Assembly: GCA_015272515.1 (NCBI GenBank)
Contig: JACYLN010000108.1
Span: 1 to 61,385 of the forward strand
Length of the DNA stretch: 61,385 nt
Direction of reading: 5' to 3'
Source of the DNA: Leptolyngbyaceae cyanobacterium C42_A2020_001
GTDB lineage: Bacteria; Cyanobacteriota; Cyanobacteriia; Leptolyngbyales; Leptolyngbyaceae
The first letter of the stretch is position 1; each line of letters opens with the position of its first letter. Position numbers and translations under genes: made by a program. Positions 35,424-44,537 of this stretch are shown here, one piece after another. The notes beneath the pieces are model-generated. The model worked only from the letters and a program-made list of their open reading frames with translations, did not search any database and was not told the DNA's origin.

Positions 35424-38036
35424 TTACTGGTTTTCGGCGGGAACGTGGACATGAAAAGAACGAATTAACCGTAGCCAGCGGTTATCGTCGGTGAAGTAGC
35501 CAAGCTCGGCAATGTAGTCGCGATCGCTCACCGGAATTGCCACATGCTTGTCCTGTTCGGCTTCGTTACAGACGTAAGTTTGCGTACTGTGGGGAGATTC
35601 ATAATCAATGTCAATGTTGGTCGCATCGTGAATCCGTAGCATCAAACGTCGTCCACCTTGTTCGCGCAGCAGTTGTCTATAGGCTGCTGTCACTTCCCAA
35701 TAGGCATAAGCGTTTTTAGAGTTGCGCGGCACCAGGATAATGCGACAGTCTTCTTTCTGCTGGGGCTGTGTTCCTTGCTCCTGCGATTGCGGCTCTAAAA
35801 ATGACTTGGCAAGTGGACTAACCCCTGCAACGGCTGCGGCTCCTCCAGCGATCGCAGCACCAATCGCTTTCGTTGCATCCCCCGTTAAGTTTGTAGCGGT
35901 TTGACCAGCCTTTCCAAAGGCATTAGACAGGGCTTTTGTCGCATCTTCTGCTAAATTGCCCATGCCATCGAGTCGGTTGGTGATTCCATCTACTAATCCT
36001 GCCGTTGCAGGTGGACGAACATCAACATCGCTTGCCAATTTTGTAGCAGCGGCTTGAGCGGCAGCATCCAGGGGTGACGATGAGGAGATTGCAGTGCTGG
36101 GCACCCGTACAGGAGCAGAACGTCCTATGCTCAACCACTGATTGGTTTGGGTGACATATCCCAACTCCGCAATGTAATTTCGATGAGGCGCAGGAATCGG
36201 AACGTGGAGATCGGGCGATCGCTCATCTGCCTCATACTGCCGAACGCTGGCTGCTCCAGACTGGTTGGCATCAGTCACATCATGCACCCGTACAATCAAT
36301 TTTTGCCCGCCCTGTGCTTTCAATTCTGCTTTGTGAGTCTCTGGCACTTCCCAGTAAACATAGGCATCCTGAGAATTACGGGGCACCATAATCACGCGGC
36401 TGGGCGCTGAGGCCCTATCTGGGGTGAGCGATCGCGCGGCTGCAACGGCTCCTGTGGCGATCGCACCTCCGGTTGCTATTGTTGCCGGAGTTTTCCAACC
36501 GCTATTGCCAGAAGGAGCACAAGCAGGCACCCGAACATGGTTAGAACGCGCTAACCTGATCCAGCGGTTCTCTGCTGTCAGATAACCCAGTTCTGCCACA
36601 TAGTCGCGATCATCAATGGGGATAGGGACATGCAAATCACGATCGCTTTCCTGGCAACTAAACTCCTTCATTTCGTGCGGAGTTTGACGATCCATATCTT
36701 GAATACCTGTCACATCATACAGGCGGAGTTGCAAATCTCGTCCGCCCTGCTCCCGTGCTTCGGCAAAGGCTTCCTGCGGCACCTCCCAATAGGCGTATCC
36801 ATCCCGGCAGTTGCGCGGCGTAAGAATAATACGGCTCCGATGTCCCCATGCTGGCGGAACTGCGACTGCTCCCCGTCCTCGCATTAGCCAGAGTAGCAGA
36901 GGTAATCCTAATAAAGGCAGCAACAGCCACCATAAAGGACTCCAATCCACTGGCTTTACCGGGGCAGTGGGCGAGATCGCCGGATCAGGTACAACAGTCG
37001 CTTCTGAAGTAGGAGCCGCCCCAGGCGGAGTAGTTTCGCTGGGAGCAGTGATCGCTTCGGGAGCAGTCCCAGGTGGAGTAGTTTCCCTGGGGGCTGTGGT
37101 TGCTTCGGGAACCGGAACCGGAACCGGAACGGGAACGACTGCCGCCTCTTGTTTTCTAGCTTCCTGAACCGCTTCTTGCCCTGGAGCAGAGGTTGCAAAT
37201 CCTAAAAAGGCTTGCACTTGAGGATTTGGTTCTCCTTTGTAAACGTAGCTCCGCAGTTGAGAATAGGGATAGCGCGGATCGGTGGGGAGAGTCTCGTGCA
37301 TTGGCAGCACTTTCACCCCTGGACGATTTACAACCTGGCTGGCAATGCCATAACTGATACCATCCTTGCCAAGCTCTTTCACCACAGCTGCGGTATCGTC
37401 TGCCACCTGGGTTGCCGTTGAGCCTGTTGCAAAAGGAGCGGCTTGAAAGACGGGATACTGGCGCAGCGCCTGCCGGGTATCGCTGGTGTCGGGACGATCA
37501 ATGAATCGAATTGGACCAGGGGTACCACCCACCTGCGACCAATCGGTGATTTCTCCCCGAAATATCTTGGCAAATTGCTCAGCAGTGAGACTGCCGTTGA
37601 AGGGATTGTCGGCTCCAACAAAAATCGCGATTTTTTCGCGGCTCACCGGCACTTGCTTGAGTCCTTGAACTTTTTCGGCATTTGTGAGCGATCGCCCCAC
37701 TGCTGCCAGGTCAATGTCTCCCCGAAGTAGCGCTTGTAATGCCTCGCTACTTCCATTCGCTGCCAGGTTGAGGGTTGTACCAGGAAACTTTTCTTGGAAA
37801 CGTTGTTTTAATGCTTCGTTGATCACAGTCATGCTGCTAGAGCCGTCGAGCTTGACCTCGGTACCGTTTGGCAGCGAACTTGGTAGTGTAAAGGATGGCT
37901 CCGAGGTTGGCGCTTGTGCTAGCAGCGGTTTGTTTGAGTTGATCGCAGCCCACACAGTCAATAGCAGCAATGGAGCAGCGGCTAGAGATAGCAGCGGTCT
38001 CCACAAGCTTGACGGGGTGTTCCTATTTCTCGACAT
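35424..38036 (-). CDS. PstS-like binding domain fused to three DUF4912 domains
   Basis: The 870-aa protein has a signal-like helix (residues 12-32), then a PstS-type substrate-binding domain (about 45-285: DGSSSMTVINEALKQRF, EQFAKIFRGEITDWSQVGG). A Val/Pro and Pro/Thr/Ala linker follows, then a second TM (about 358-380, WWLLLPLLGLPLLLWLM) and three DUF4912 repeats, each with a (N/R)xxxAYxYWEV core and closing HVRVP-type strand. The binding domain would be outside and the DUF4912 repeats inside. A sensor or scaffold is more likely than a transporter. ATG at 38036 is preferred; a GTG at 38048 is possible. Confidence 0.87.
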   Translation of the reverse strand: MSRNRNTPSSLWRPLLSLAAAPLLLLTVWAAINSNKPLLAQAPTSEPSFTLPSSLPNGTEVKLDGSSSMTVINEALKQRFQEKFPGTTLNLAANGSSEALQALLRGDIDLAAVGRSLTNAEKVQGLKQVPVSREKIAIFVGADNPFNGSLTAEQFAKIFRGEITDWSQVGGTPGPIRFIDRPDTSDTRQALRQYPVFQAAPFATGSTATQVADDTAAVVKELGKDGISYGIASQVVNRPGVKVLPMHETLPTDPRYPYSQLRSYVYKGEPNPQVQAFLGFATSAPGQEAVQEARKQEAAVVPVPVPVPVPEATTAPRETTPPGTAPEAITAPSETTPPGAAPTSEATVVPDPAISPTAPVKPVDWSPLWWLLLPLLGLPLLLWLMRGRGAVAVPPAWGHRSRIILTPRNCRDGYAYWEVPQEAFAEAREQGGRDLQLRLYDVTGIQDMDRQTPHEMKEFSCQESDRDLHVPIPIDDRDYVAELGYLTAENRWIRLARSNHVRVPACAPSGNSGWKTPATIATGGAIATGAVAAARSLTPDRASAPSRVIMVPRNSQDAYVYWEVPETHKAELKAQGGQKLIVRVHDVTDANQSGAASVRQYEADERSPDLHVPIPAPHRNYIAELGYVTQTNQWLSIGRSAPVRVPSTAISSSSPLDAAAQAAATKLASDVDVRPPATAGLVDGITNRLDGMGNLAEDATKALSNAFGKAGQTATNLTGDATKAIGAAIAGGAAAVAGVSPLAKSFLEPQSQEQGTQPQQKEDCRIILVPRNSKNAYAYWEVTAAYRQLLREQGGRRLMLRIHDATNIDIDYESPHSTQTYVCNEAEQDKHVAIPVSDRDYIAELGYFTDDNRWLRLIRSFHVHVPAENQ

Positions 38037-38197
38037 AATTGTGTGCACCTATTTGAAAGAACACGAGCGAAACAGTGAGAGATTGAATCTGTCATGACAA
38101 CAATCAAATCCAAATTTCGATGTAAAAGGGAAATAGCCTCAAGTGCACTAGGAGACTAGACTATAAAAATAAAAAACTTATAAGACGAGGCTTAAAC

Positions 38198-38351
38198 CAC
38201 GCATTTCGCTGATTCCTCTGATAAAAAACGCGCCGGAGCAACCGCTCTTATGACTTTCTTATTTTGTTGTAGTAAGAAGTAAATAGGAGCGAATTGACAT
38301 TCGCAACGACCTCTAAACGATGTCGATCGCGGCCGCGATCGACATTTTTTA
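38198..38351 (+). promoter_or_regulatory. Structured leader with palindromic terminator; possible ydaO-like riboswitch
   Basis: A chain of elements precedes the holin-family gene. The 5' part (TTCGCTGATTCC ... CCGGAGCAACCGCTC) and the 3' part (CGCAACGACCTCTAAAC) resemble, from memory, the conserved 5' and 3' segments of the ydaO (cyclic di-AMP) riboswitch. Two hairpins lie between (ACTTTCTTA/TAAGAAGT; GCGAAT/ATTCGC). A perfect 26-bp palindrome (38,320-38,345) followed by six T residues ends it. The 5' CATTTCG can pair with CGATG, which overlaps the terminator's left arm, giving mutually exclusive structures. The riboswitch class is uncertain; the terminator is clear. Confidence 0.5.
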
Positions 38352-38648
38352 TCACTTCTCTCTTAGAGCCAGGCATAAAATCAAGAATCAAACCATTTGA
38401 TACTCGTCAAACACCTTCTACAGTGAGACTGCCCACCGTCCGATGGCGCTGGGGCTTTTAATAGCACTGATTGATGCTTAGCAGGCTACCCCGGCTTTTG
38501 AAGAGAGCGAACTTATGAATTCCTTACTTTTTTGTGCTAGTTTCTGAGCAACCTAAAAAATGCTTAAAGGGACTCGTTCGTCACCATTCCTGCCATTATT
38601 ATCTTGAGTGATGTTCCGTTCATCAGTTGTGTTTAAGGATCGTAATTT
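38352..38648. other. Long leader before the holin-family gene
   Basis: Some 297 bp follow the palindrome. Two tiny frames with ATG (12 codons at about 38,442 and 10 codons at about 38,516) might be leader peptides, but nothing else supports them. Confidence 0.3.
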
Positions 38649-39011
38649 ATGGTTGCTTTTTTGATTACTGTTGTGGTGATGGCAATTAGTCTGCTGATTG
38701 TCTCCAAGTTGCCGTTAGGAGTAGATATAGATAATCCACTTGCGGCATTGCTGGGTGGTGCAATTATTGGTGCTTTTTCTGGCATCTGGCACTTGTTCCC
38801 CACAGCATTCAGAGGAGCAACCGCCATTTTGAGCCTGGGTATTATTCCACTGATTGGCAGCATTATTGTGTTTGGCTTGGCTGCCTGGATCGTTGAAGGG
38901 TTTCGGCTACGGTGGGGCATTGGTAGTGCCATCTTGGGTGCGATCGCGCTGAGTATTATTTACTCAATTCTCACCTTCATCCTCAGGCAAGTCGGTTTAG
39001 TCATTGCTTAA
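38649..39011 (+). CDS. Phage-holin-family (4_2) small membrane protein
   Basis: The 120-aa product has four hydrophobic segments (about 2-20, 31-50, 58-82 and 94-115) and a Gly-rich pattern (AALLGGAIIGAFSGIWHLF, GIGSAILGAIALS) typical of superfamily IV holin-like proteins common in bacterial chromosomes. It has no lysis partner nearby, and such chromosomal members are not proven holins. The leader upstream carries the structured element described separately, so expression may be controlled by attenuation. Confidence 0.78.
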   Translation: MVAFLITVVVMAISLLIVSKLPLGVDIDNPLAALLGGAIIGAFSGIWHLFPTAFRGATAILSLGIIPLIGSIIVFGLAAWIVEGFRLRWGIGSAILGAIALSIIYSILTFILRQVGLVIA

Positions 39012-39168
39012 GGGCAGCCCCTAAAATCGTCATCTTCTTCACAATTCAATATTTCCTACCAGTAAGGGCAAAGAAGCGTTTTCTTTGCCCTTCTAATATT
39101 TATGAACGATCAGCACCGCCTTTTGATGGACAAGATACACTTAATCGTCTATAAGAAACGTGATTTTT

Positions 39169-40068
39169 ATGAAATTTGCTCCCTTTGTCGTCAATCCAGA
39201 TTCCAAAATCAAACTCAAAAATTATGATCCCCGATTCATTACGGATTTTGAAATCAATGGTATCAAGTTAGGAAAAAACGAACTCAAAGAAAAATCCAGT
39301 GAAATCTTAAAGCTGGGCGTTACAAAACTGGCAGATTTTCAAAGCAAACTCTATGCTCAGAACACCTATGGACTACTGTGTGTGTTTCAAGCAATGGATG
39401 CGGCTGGAAAAGACAGTACCATCAAACACGTCATGTCGGGAGTTAACCCTCAAGGATGCCAAGTATTTAGTTTCAAGCAACCTTCTGCTGAAGAACTGGA
39501 CCATGATTACCTCTGGCGTTATGCCAAAGCTACTCCAGAGCGAGGGCGGATTGGCATTTTTAATCGTTCTTATTATGAAGAAGTACTAGTAGTTAGAGTT
39601 CATCCAGAACTGTTGATACATCAACAATTGCCATCTAACCTAAAGCAAAATAAAAAGATTTGGGAACAACGCTTTGATGAAATTAACCAGTTTGAAAAGT
39701 ATCTGGTTAATAACGGAATCATGATTCTTAAATTTTTCCTGAATGTATCAAAGGAAGAACAAAAGAAACGATTTATGGAGCGGCTAGAGTTACCTGAGAA
39801 GAATTGGAAGTTTTCAGTGAGTGATGTGAAAGAGCGTCAACTTTGGGATGATTATATGAATGCCTATGAAGACGTATTCAATCATACCAGCACACAGTGG
39901 GCACCCTGGTACATCATCCCGGCAGACCGAAAATGGTATACACGGTTGATTGTTGCTGGCATCATTCATCAAACATTGCAAAATTTAGGACTGCAATATC
40001 CTGAAGTTACACAAGAACAAAAACAGTCACTTCTCGAAGCTCGTAAAATGCTTGAGAGCGAAGCTTAG
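39169..40068 (+). CDS. Polyphosphate kinase 2 family protein
   Basis: PPK2 enzymes transfer phosphate from polyphosphate to nucleotides (AMP, ADP or GDP) or the reverse. The Walker A-like QAMDAAGKDSTIKHVMSGV (about 73-91), the FSFKQPSAEELDHDYLWR segment and the lid NRSYYEEVLVVRVHP are diagnostic. The single-domain length of 299 aa fits class I or III; which substrate it uses cannot be told. A GTG at 39160 would add three residues. It sits 36 bp upstream of the GH13 gene and may be cotranscribed. Confidence 0.9.
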   Translation: MKFAPFVVNPDSKIKLKNYDPRFITDFEINGIKLGKNELKEKSSEILKLGVTKLADFQSKLYAQNTYGLLCVFQAMDAAGKDSTIKHVMSGVNPQGCQVFSFKQPSAEELDHDYLWRYAKATPERGRIGIFNRSYYEEVLVVRVHPELLIHQQLPSNLKQNKKIWEQRFDEINQFEKYLVNNGIMILKFFLNVSKEEQKKRFMERLELPEKNWKFSVSDVKERQLWDDYMNAYEDVFNHTSTQWAPWYIIPADRKWYTRLIVAGIIHQTLQNLGLQYPEVTQEQKQSLLEARKMLESEA

Positions 40069-40104
40069 TACAGGTTTTGCCGTACACCATCTTTGGAGTC
40101 TGTT

Positions 40105-41574
40105 ATGAATCTGCCCTATTATCCAACCTTGTACCAGGTCAATGTCCGCGTCTGGCTACAGAGCCTTGCTAAACAACTGAATCGTCCGGCAACGTTGGAT
40201 GATATTCCTGATTCGGTGATGGATGAATGGGTGCAATCGGGGTTCGATTGGGTGTACTTTTTAGGCGTTTGGCAAACCGGAACGATCGCTCCTCAAGTTT
40301 CTCGTACCAACCCGGAATGGGTTGCGGCATATGAACGGCTGTTGTCTGACTTGATGGATGAGGATGTGTGTGGTTCTTGCTTTGCCGTAACGGCTTACTC
40401 TGCCCACACAGCAATAGGCGGGAACGCGGCTTTACAACGACTTCGCGATCGCTTGCATCAACGCGGCTTAAAACTAATGCTGGATTTTGTTCCTAACCAT
40501 ACAGCGCCCGACCATCCCTGGGTGCAGTCTCATCCAGAGTTTTATGTTCAGGGAACAACTGAGCAACGTGATCAGGAACCGCAGAATTATTGTCGCCTGG
40601 GTGATTACGTGTTCGCTTACGGACGCGATCCTTACTTTCCCGGTTGGTGCGACACGTTGCAGCTTAACTATGGTAATCAAGATTTGCAGGTAGCGCAGGT
40701 GAACGAACTGCTCACGATTGCTCAGTATTGTGATGGAGTGCGATGCGATATGGCAATGTTGATTCTGCCCGATATTTTTCAGCGCACTTGGGGCATTCCA
40801 GTTGAATCTTTTTGGCAACCCGCGATCGATAAAGTACGGTTTCAATATCCTGGCTTTGTGTTTATGGCAGAAGTGTACTGGGATATGGAATGGACGTTGC
40901 AGCAGCATGGCTTTGACTATACCTACGACAAACGCCTGTACGATCGCCTGCGGGAACAGCACGCCCGTCCTGTACGAGAACACTTCTGGGCAGATTTAAG
41001 CTATCAGCGCAAATCGGCCCGGTTTCTGGAAAATCACGATGAACCCCGTGCTGCTGAAGTATTTCCTCCCAACGTACATCAAGCAGCAGCAATCATTACC
41101 TTTCTATGTCCCGGTTTGCGTTTTTTCCATCAGGGACAGTTTGAAGGGTTTAAGCATCACATCTCAATTCATTTGCAGCGTGGTCCTGTTGAGCCTGTTG
41201 ATAAACCCCTACAAGCTTTCTATCAAAAACTGCTTACCTGCTTAAAACTGTCAATAGTGCGAGAAGGGCACTGGCAACTAGCAGACTGTTACCCTGCCTG
41301 GCACGATAACTGGAGTTCCGATGATTTTGTTGCCTTTAGCTGGCGCGGTATCGATGGCAAATACCTGCTAGTGATTGTGAATTATGCGCCTCATCCCAGC
41401 CAGTGTTATTTAAAGATTCCCGGTGCTAATGATCTGGCAGGAAAAACGTTCCAACTTCAGGATCGGATGAGTTCAACGGTATACGATCGCCCCGGTGATT
41501 GTTTCCTCTCTGGTTTGTATTTTGACCTGCCAACTTGGGGCTATCATGTGTTTGAATTGCATTCGCTTGGCTAA
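40105..41574 (+). CDS. GH13 alpha-amylase-family glycosidase
   Basis: The 489-aa protein has the four GH13 motifs: I LKLMLDFVPNH (about 123-133), II DGVRCDMAML with the nucleophile Asp, III FMAEVYWD with the acid Glu, and IV ENHDEPR with the third Asp. All three catalytic acids are kept. It lacks a signal peptide, so it acts in the cytosol on glycogen-related or transported glucans. Reaction type (hydrolase, transglycosylase or isomerase) is uncertain. The ATG at 40105 follows TTTGGAG at good distance. Confidence 0.9.
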   Translation: MNLPYYPTLYQVNVRVWLQSLAKQLNRPATLDDIPDSVMDEWVQSGFDWVYFLGVWQTGTIAPQVSRTNPEWVAAYERLLSDLMDEDVCGSCFAVTAYSAHTAIGGNAALQRLRDRLHQRGLKLMLDFVPNHTAPDHPWVQSHPEFYVQGTTEQRDQEPQNYCRLGDYVFAYGRDPYFPGWCDTLQLNYGNQDLQVAQVNELLTIAQYCDGVRCDMAMLILPDIFQRTWGIPVESFWQPAIDKVRFQYPGFVFMAEVYWDMEWTLQQHGFDYTYDKRLYDRLREQHARPVREHFWADLSYQRKSARFLENHDEPRAAEVFPPNVHQAAAIITFLCPGLRFFHQGQFEGFKHHISIHLQRGPVEPVDKPLQAFYQKLLTCLKLSIVREGHWQLADCYPAWHDNWSSDDFVAFSWRGIDGKYLLVIVNYAPHPSQCYLKIPGANDLAGKTFQLQDRMSSTVYDRPGDCFLSGLYFDLPTWGYHVFELHSLG

Positions 41575-41652
41575 CCATTCAGTACAATCCTATTCCCCAT
41601 TTCCTCCTCAAACGATATAGTTGCCTTACTGTTGTTGCCCTGACGCAAATCA

Positions 41653-42723
41653 ATGAGTGACTCCCACCAAAAGGATTTTTGGAAAACGCTGAACAACTCT
41701 GCGCTGATCCGGTTTCTGTTATTTTTTGCTTGCGGATGGGTTGTGGTTCAGGTAATTGCCTATTTCTATGGCGTGATTGCCATGTTCGTCACAGCAGCGA
41801 TTTTGGCGATTTTAATGGATTATCCCGTTCGCAAATTAACCCGATACGTTCCTCGAGAAATTGCAATTACGCTTGTTGTCTTTGGTACGGTGGCGATTGC
41901 GCTCCTGTTTGTGAGTGTGCTTGGATTTCAAATTTTGACTCAAGGACGCAGTTTACTCGATAACATCAGCACAACACTTCAATCGAGTAATTTGCCATTC
42001 CGAGAGTATTTACAGCAAATCAATTTTGGGCAAATTGCAGATGTACTCCGAACTAGTTTGAGCACAGGCTTAGGCGTACTTGGTGGAGTGTTTTCTAATA
42101 CATTTACAGCAATTTTTCTGTTGGTGATCGCAATTTATATGCTGGTTGACGGCAGAAAAATTTGGAATGCTTGTTTGAAACTAATTCCAGACGATGTACG
42201 AGATCGCTTTGATGCTAATGTTCAACGAAATTTCTTAGGATTTTTGCGTGCCCAAATTACGTTAGTTATTTTTCTTTCTACTGCAAGCTTTGTCGTCTTT
42301 ACATTGCTGGGCGTGCAATTCTCCTTAGTTTTAGCGATCGTAGTGGGCGTGTTAGATGCTATCCCAGGAATTGGTGCAACGTTAGGTGTCTTAATTGTAA
42401 CAACTCTGGTGTTTCTGACGCAGGGACAATGGATGGCGTTAAAAGTGGTAGTAGCATCGGTCATCCTGCAACAAATTCAAGATAACTATGTTCATCCCAA
42501 AGTGATGGGAAAAGCGCTGGAAATTAATCCAGTTTTGCTGTTTTTTGCGTTATTTGTGGGAGAACGCATTGCCGGACTGTTGGGTATATTTCTAGCAATT
42601 CCCATAGCAGGAATGATCATCAGTTGGATGAGGAGCGAGGAAGAAGTTTCACCAGAACTTCTTCCACCTGCGATCTCACCCGAAACAGGTGAATCAGAAA
42701 TACCCCAGTTGCCACGCAAGTAA
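41653..42723 (+). CDS. AI-2E family transporter (PerM/TqsA type)
   Basis: A 356-aa multi-spanning protein with a long hydrophobic N-terminal pair, a central soluble region (QGRSLLDNISTTLQ) and C-terminal membrane pairs with the family motifs GVLDAIPGIGATLG and EINPVLLFFALFVG. Members include TqsA (autoinducer-2 export) and Na+/H+ antiporters; the function here is unknown. The C-terminal tail is acidic and Pro-rich. Confidence 0.9.
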   Translation: MSDSHQKDFWKTLNNSALIRFLLFFACGWVVVQVIAYFYGVIAMFVTAAILAILMDYPVRKLTRYVPREIAITLVVFGTVAIALLFVSVLGFQILTQGRSLLDNISTTLQSSNLPFREYLQQINFGQIADVLRTSLSTGLGVLGGVFSNTFTAIFLLVIAIYMLVDGRKIWNACLKLIPDDVRDRFDANVQRNFLGFLRAQITLVIFLSTASFVVFTLLGVQFSLVLAIVVGVLDAIPGIGATLGVLIVTTLVFLTQGQWMALKVVVASVILQQIQDNYVHPKVMGKALEINPVLLFFALFVGERIAGLLGIFLAIPIAGMIISWMRSEEEVSPELLPPAISPETGESEIPQLPRK

Positions 42724-42933
42724 AACATACTCAATAGCTAAGTTAATCTGGAGTAATCGTGCAATATCGCAAATTCCCTCGCCATTGAGTGCCATCTCAC
42801 AAACTTGTTGCTTAACCTCAGGTAGGATCCTCGGCAGGAAAGGGCTAGAACAAAGCTGCTCCGATCACCCTGAAACTGTCAGACAGATTTATGGGAAAAT
42901 TGGACCAGATCTGCTAAAGTATAAAGTCGGTAT

Positions 42934-43004
42934 GGCGGCATAGCCAAGTGGTAAGGCAAGGGTCTGCAAAACCTTCACCCCCAGTTCGAATCTGGGTGCC
43001 GCCT
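42934..43004 (+). tRNA. trnC: tRNA-Cys (anticodon GCA)
   Basis: Seventy-one nucleotides fold as a cloverleaf. The acceptor stem is GGCGGCA / TGCCGCC with discriminator T, the anticodon loop is CTGCAAA (GCA at about 42,966-42,968), and the T-loop TTCGAAT lies in a GGGTG-type stem. CCA is not encoded. It is followed by TTTT. The anticodon arm is the apparent target of the delocalised spacer at 46,154-46,170. Confidence 0.96.
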
Positions 43005-43046
43005 TTTGTAAGTTCGCATGATTGTGTCAGCTGTGAATAATCAAAA

Positions 43047-43680
43047 AATATGGCACGATTCGCAAATGAGTGGCACAATCGGCTTTTTAGGGTCGAATAG
43101 TCATTTGTAAATCAGTGGCACAAATTTTTGACCGATTCGTAAATCAGCGGCACGGATACTTGCTTGTTCATCTGAAAACACATTGAAGGAATCGAACCTG
43201 TTGCATTGCAACCGATCTGGCGATCTACCGCATGATCCTTTGTTCTTAAATCAATGGCACAAATTTTAGGTTCGCAAATTGACAGCACAAAATTCGCCTA
43301 AATTCGCAAATTAATGGCACGATCTCGAAATGAAATTCCTCATTATCAACAGTCACGCTATTTTACTCTGCTGTCAAAATTACTTGCACTGGTTAGCCAG
43401 CTAGATTGCTAGATTGGTGACCGACGTTCTGGTTTGCTGTCGCTCCAAATCACCATCCGATGCTCGGCTGACTCAATTTAGTAAGTGTCACCCGTCACGC
43501 TCTTGTGCACTAGCGTCACATTTGCTGTGTTGAGCAAGAAATATGAGAGGCAAGCTACTCTTGTGTAAACGCTTCTTCACAAGAAGCAATGCATCACTGC
43601 CCTAACGCATCGTCAAATTAACTGCGCCATTTTATCCAATAAGTTTCTTGGTTGCCTTCTGTCAAATTAGTTGCGGTGCT
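43047..43680. repeat. TnsB-type binding-site repeats at the transposon end
   Basis: Six copies of a degenerate 20-bp direct repeat, consensus TTCGCAAATNANTGGCACAA, start at 43,059, 43,104, 43,136, 43,243, 43,271 and 43,303; a partial one is at 43,047. A related form (GTCAAATTANTTGCGCT-like) occurs at 43,371, 43,609 and 43,661 in the same orientation. Arrays of such sites are the mark of Tn7-like ends. The two sub-families could be outer and inner sites of one end, or ends of two elements. Confidence 0.7.
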
Positions 43681-43754
43681 TGGCAGATAGAGAGGAAAAG
43701 AGCTTCAGTATGTATAATCTGAATAAGAAAGCCTCAACTAATTGTACTAGTGGG

Positions 43755-44537
43755 TCACTTGGCATGAGCATCGCCATTGGAGGAGGGTGACTGGGAGGGC
43801 AAGACCGACTGGGTACAAGCCCCCGACCCGCCCAAACGATGTTGCTGTCGTCGCAATCTGGCTCGTTGCCGTCGCTCGGCTCGCTTGCCACCCCACTGGA
43901 AAGGGGTAGGCTGTTGATTCCAGACCTTGGCGACCGTTTCTAATCGGTGGATAATTTGCTGCGGTGTTTCAGGGTTTTGCCCATCCAATGCTCGTCTAAT
44001 CAGAATCCGTTGCATTGACTCTGCCATGTTCAGCCAACTGCCCGAAAGCGGAGTGTACAGAGGCAGAATGCCCTGCTCATACAGCCAAATCATTAGCTCA
44101 GGGGTTTGATGTCCGGCTAAGTTATCCCACACTAGCAGCATTCGTAAAGGGGGCAATTGGGAAGGGAGGGTGAACTTCACGTTCAACCCTTCTCGCCAAT
44201 CGAGCCACGCTTGTTTTGTTAATTCGGGTGATAGTGATGAGGATGCTTGAGGTAATACATTGATAATCTGAGTCAGTTCTTGTTTGAGCCAAGCATGTAG
44301 GACGATGTTGGTTGTACTTTCAACGCCCTTGACCCGAACTTGCCCATCCTGGGGATGAAACAGCGTCATTAACTTTGCAGTGCCATTGCGAATATACTCA
44401 TGCGGATGCTTCTGCGGATGCTCTTGTTCCTGCCAACTAGAAGCGGCATAAGGCACCGTTTGGAACGGTCCAGCCTCATCCTGGCACCACACTGCAATCC
44501 CCATTGCTTCAGCGGTACAGTACGCTCGCTCAATCAA
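43755..44537 (-). CDS. IS630 transposase, DDE catalytic part
   Basis: The frame encodes the DDE domain: first Asp in WCQDEAGPF, second in LVWDNLAGHQ, and Glu in SWLNMAES, all kept. The C-terminus is basic. It begins in the -1 frame relative to the upstream HTH part; an A8 run (44,538-44,545 region, written as T8 on the plus strand) is the probable slippage site that fuses both halves. A TTG codon at its start is not needed if frameshifting is used. Confidence 0.9.
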   Translation of the reverse strand: MIERAYCTAEAMGIAVWCQDEAGPFQTVPYAASSWQEQEHPQKHPHEYIRNGTAKLMTLFHPQDGQVRVKGVESTTNIVLHAWLKQELTQIINVLPQASSSLSPELTKQAWLDWREGLNVKFTLPSQLPPLRMLLVWDNLAGHQTPELMIWLYEQGILPLYTPLSGSWLNMAESMQRILIRRALDGQNPETPQQIIHRLETVAKVWNQQPTPFQWGGKRAERRQRARLRRQQHRLGGSGACTQSVLPSQSPSSNGDAHAK

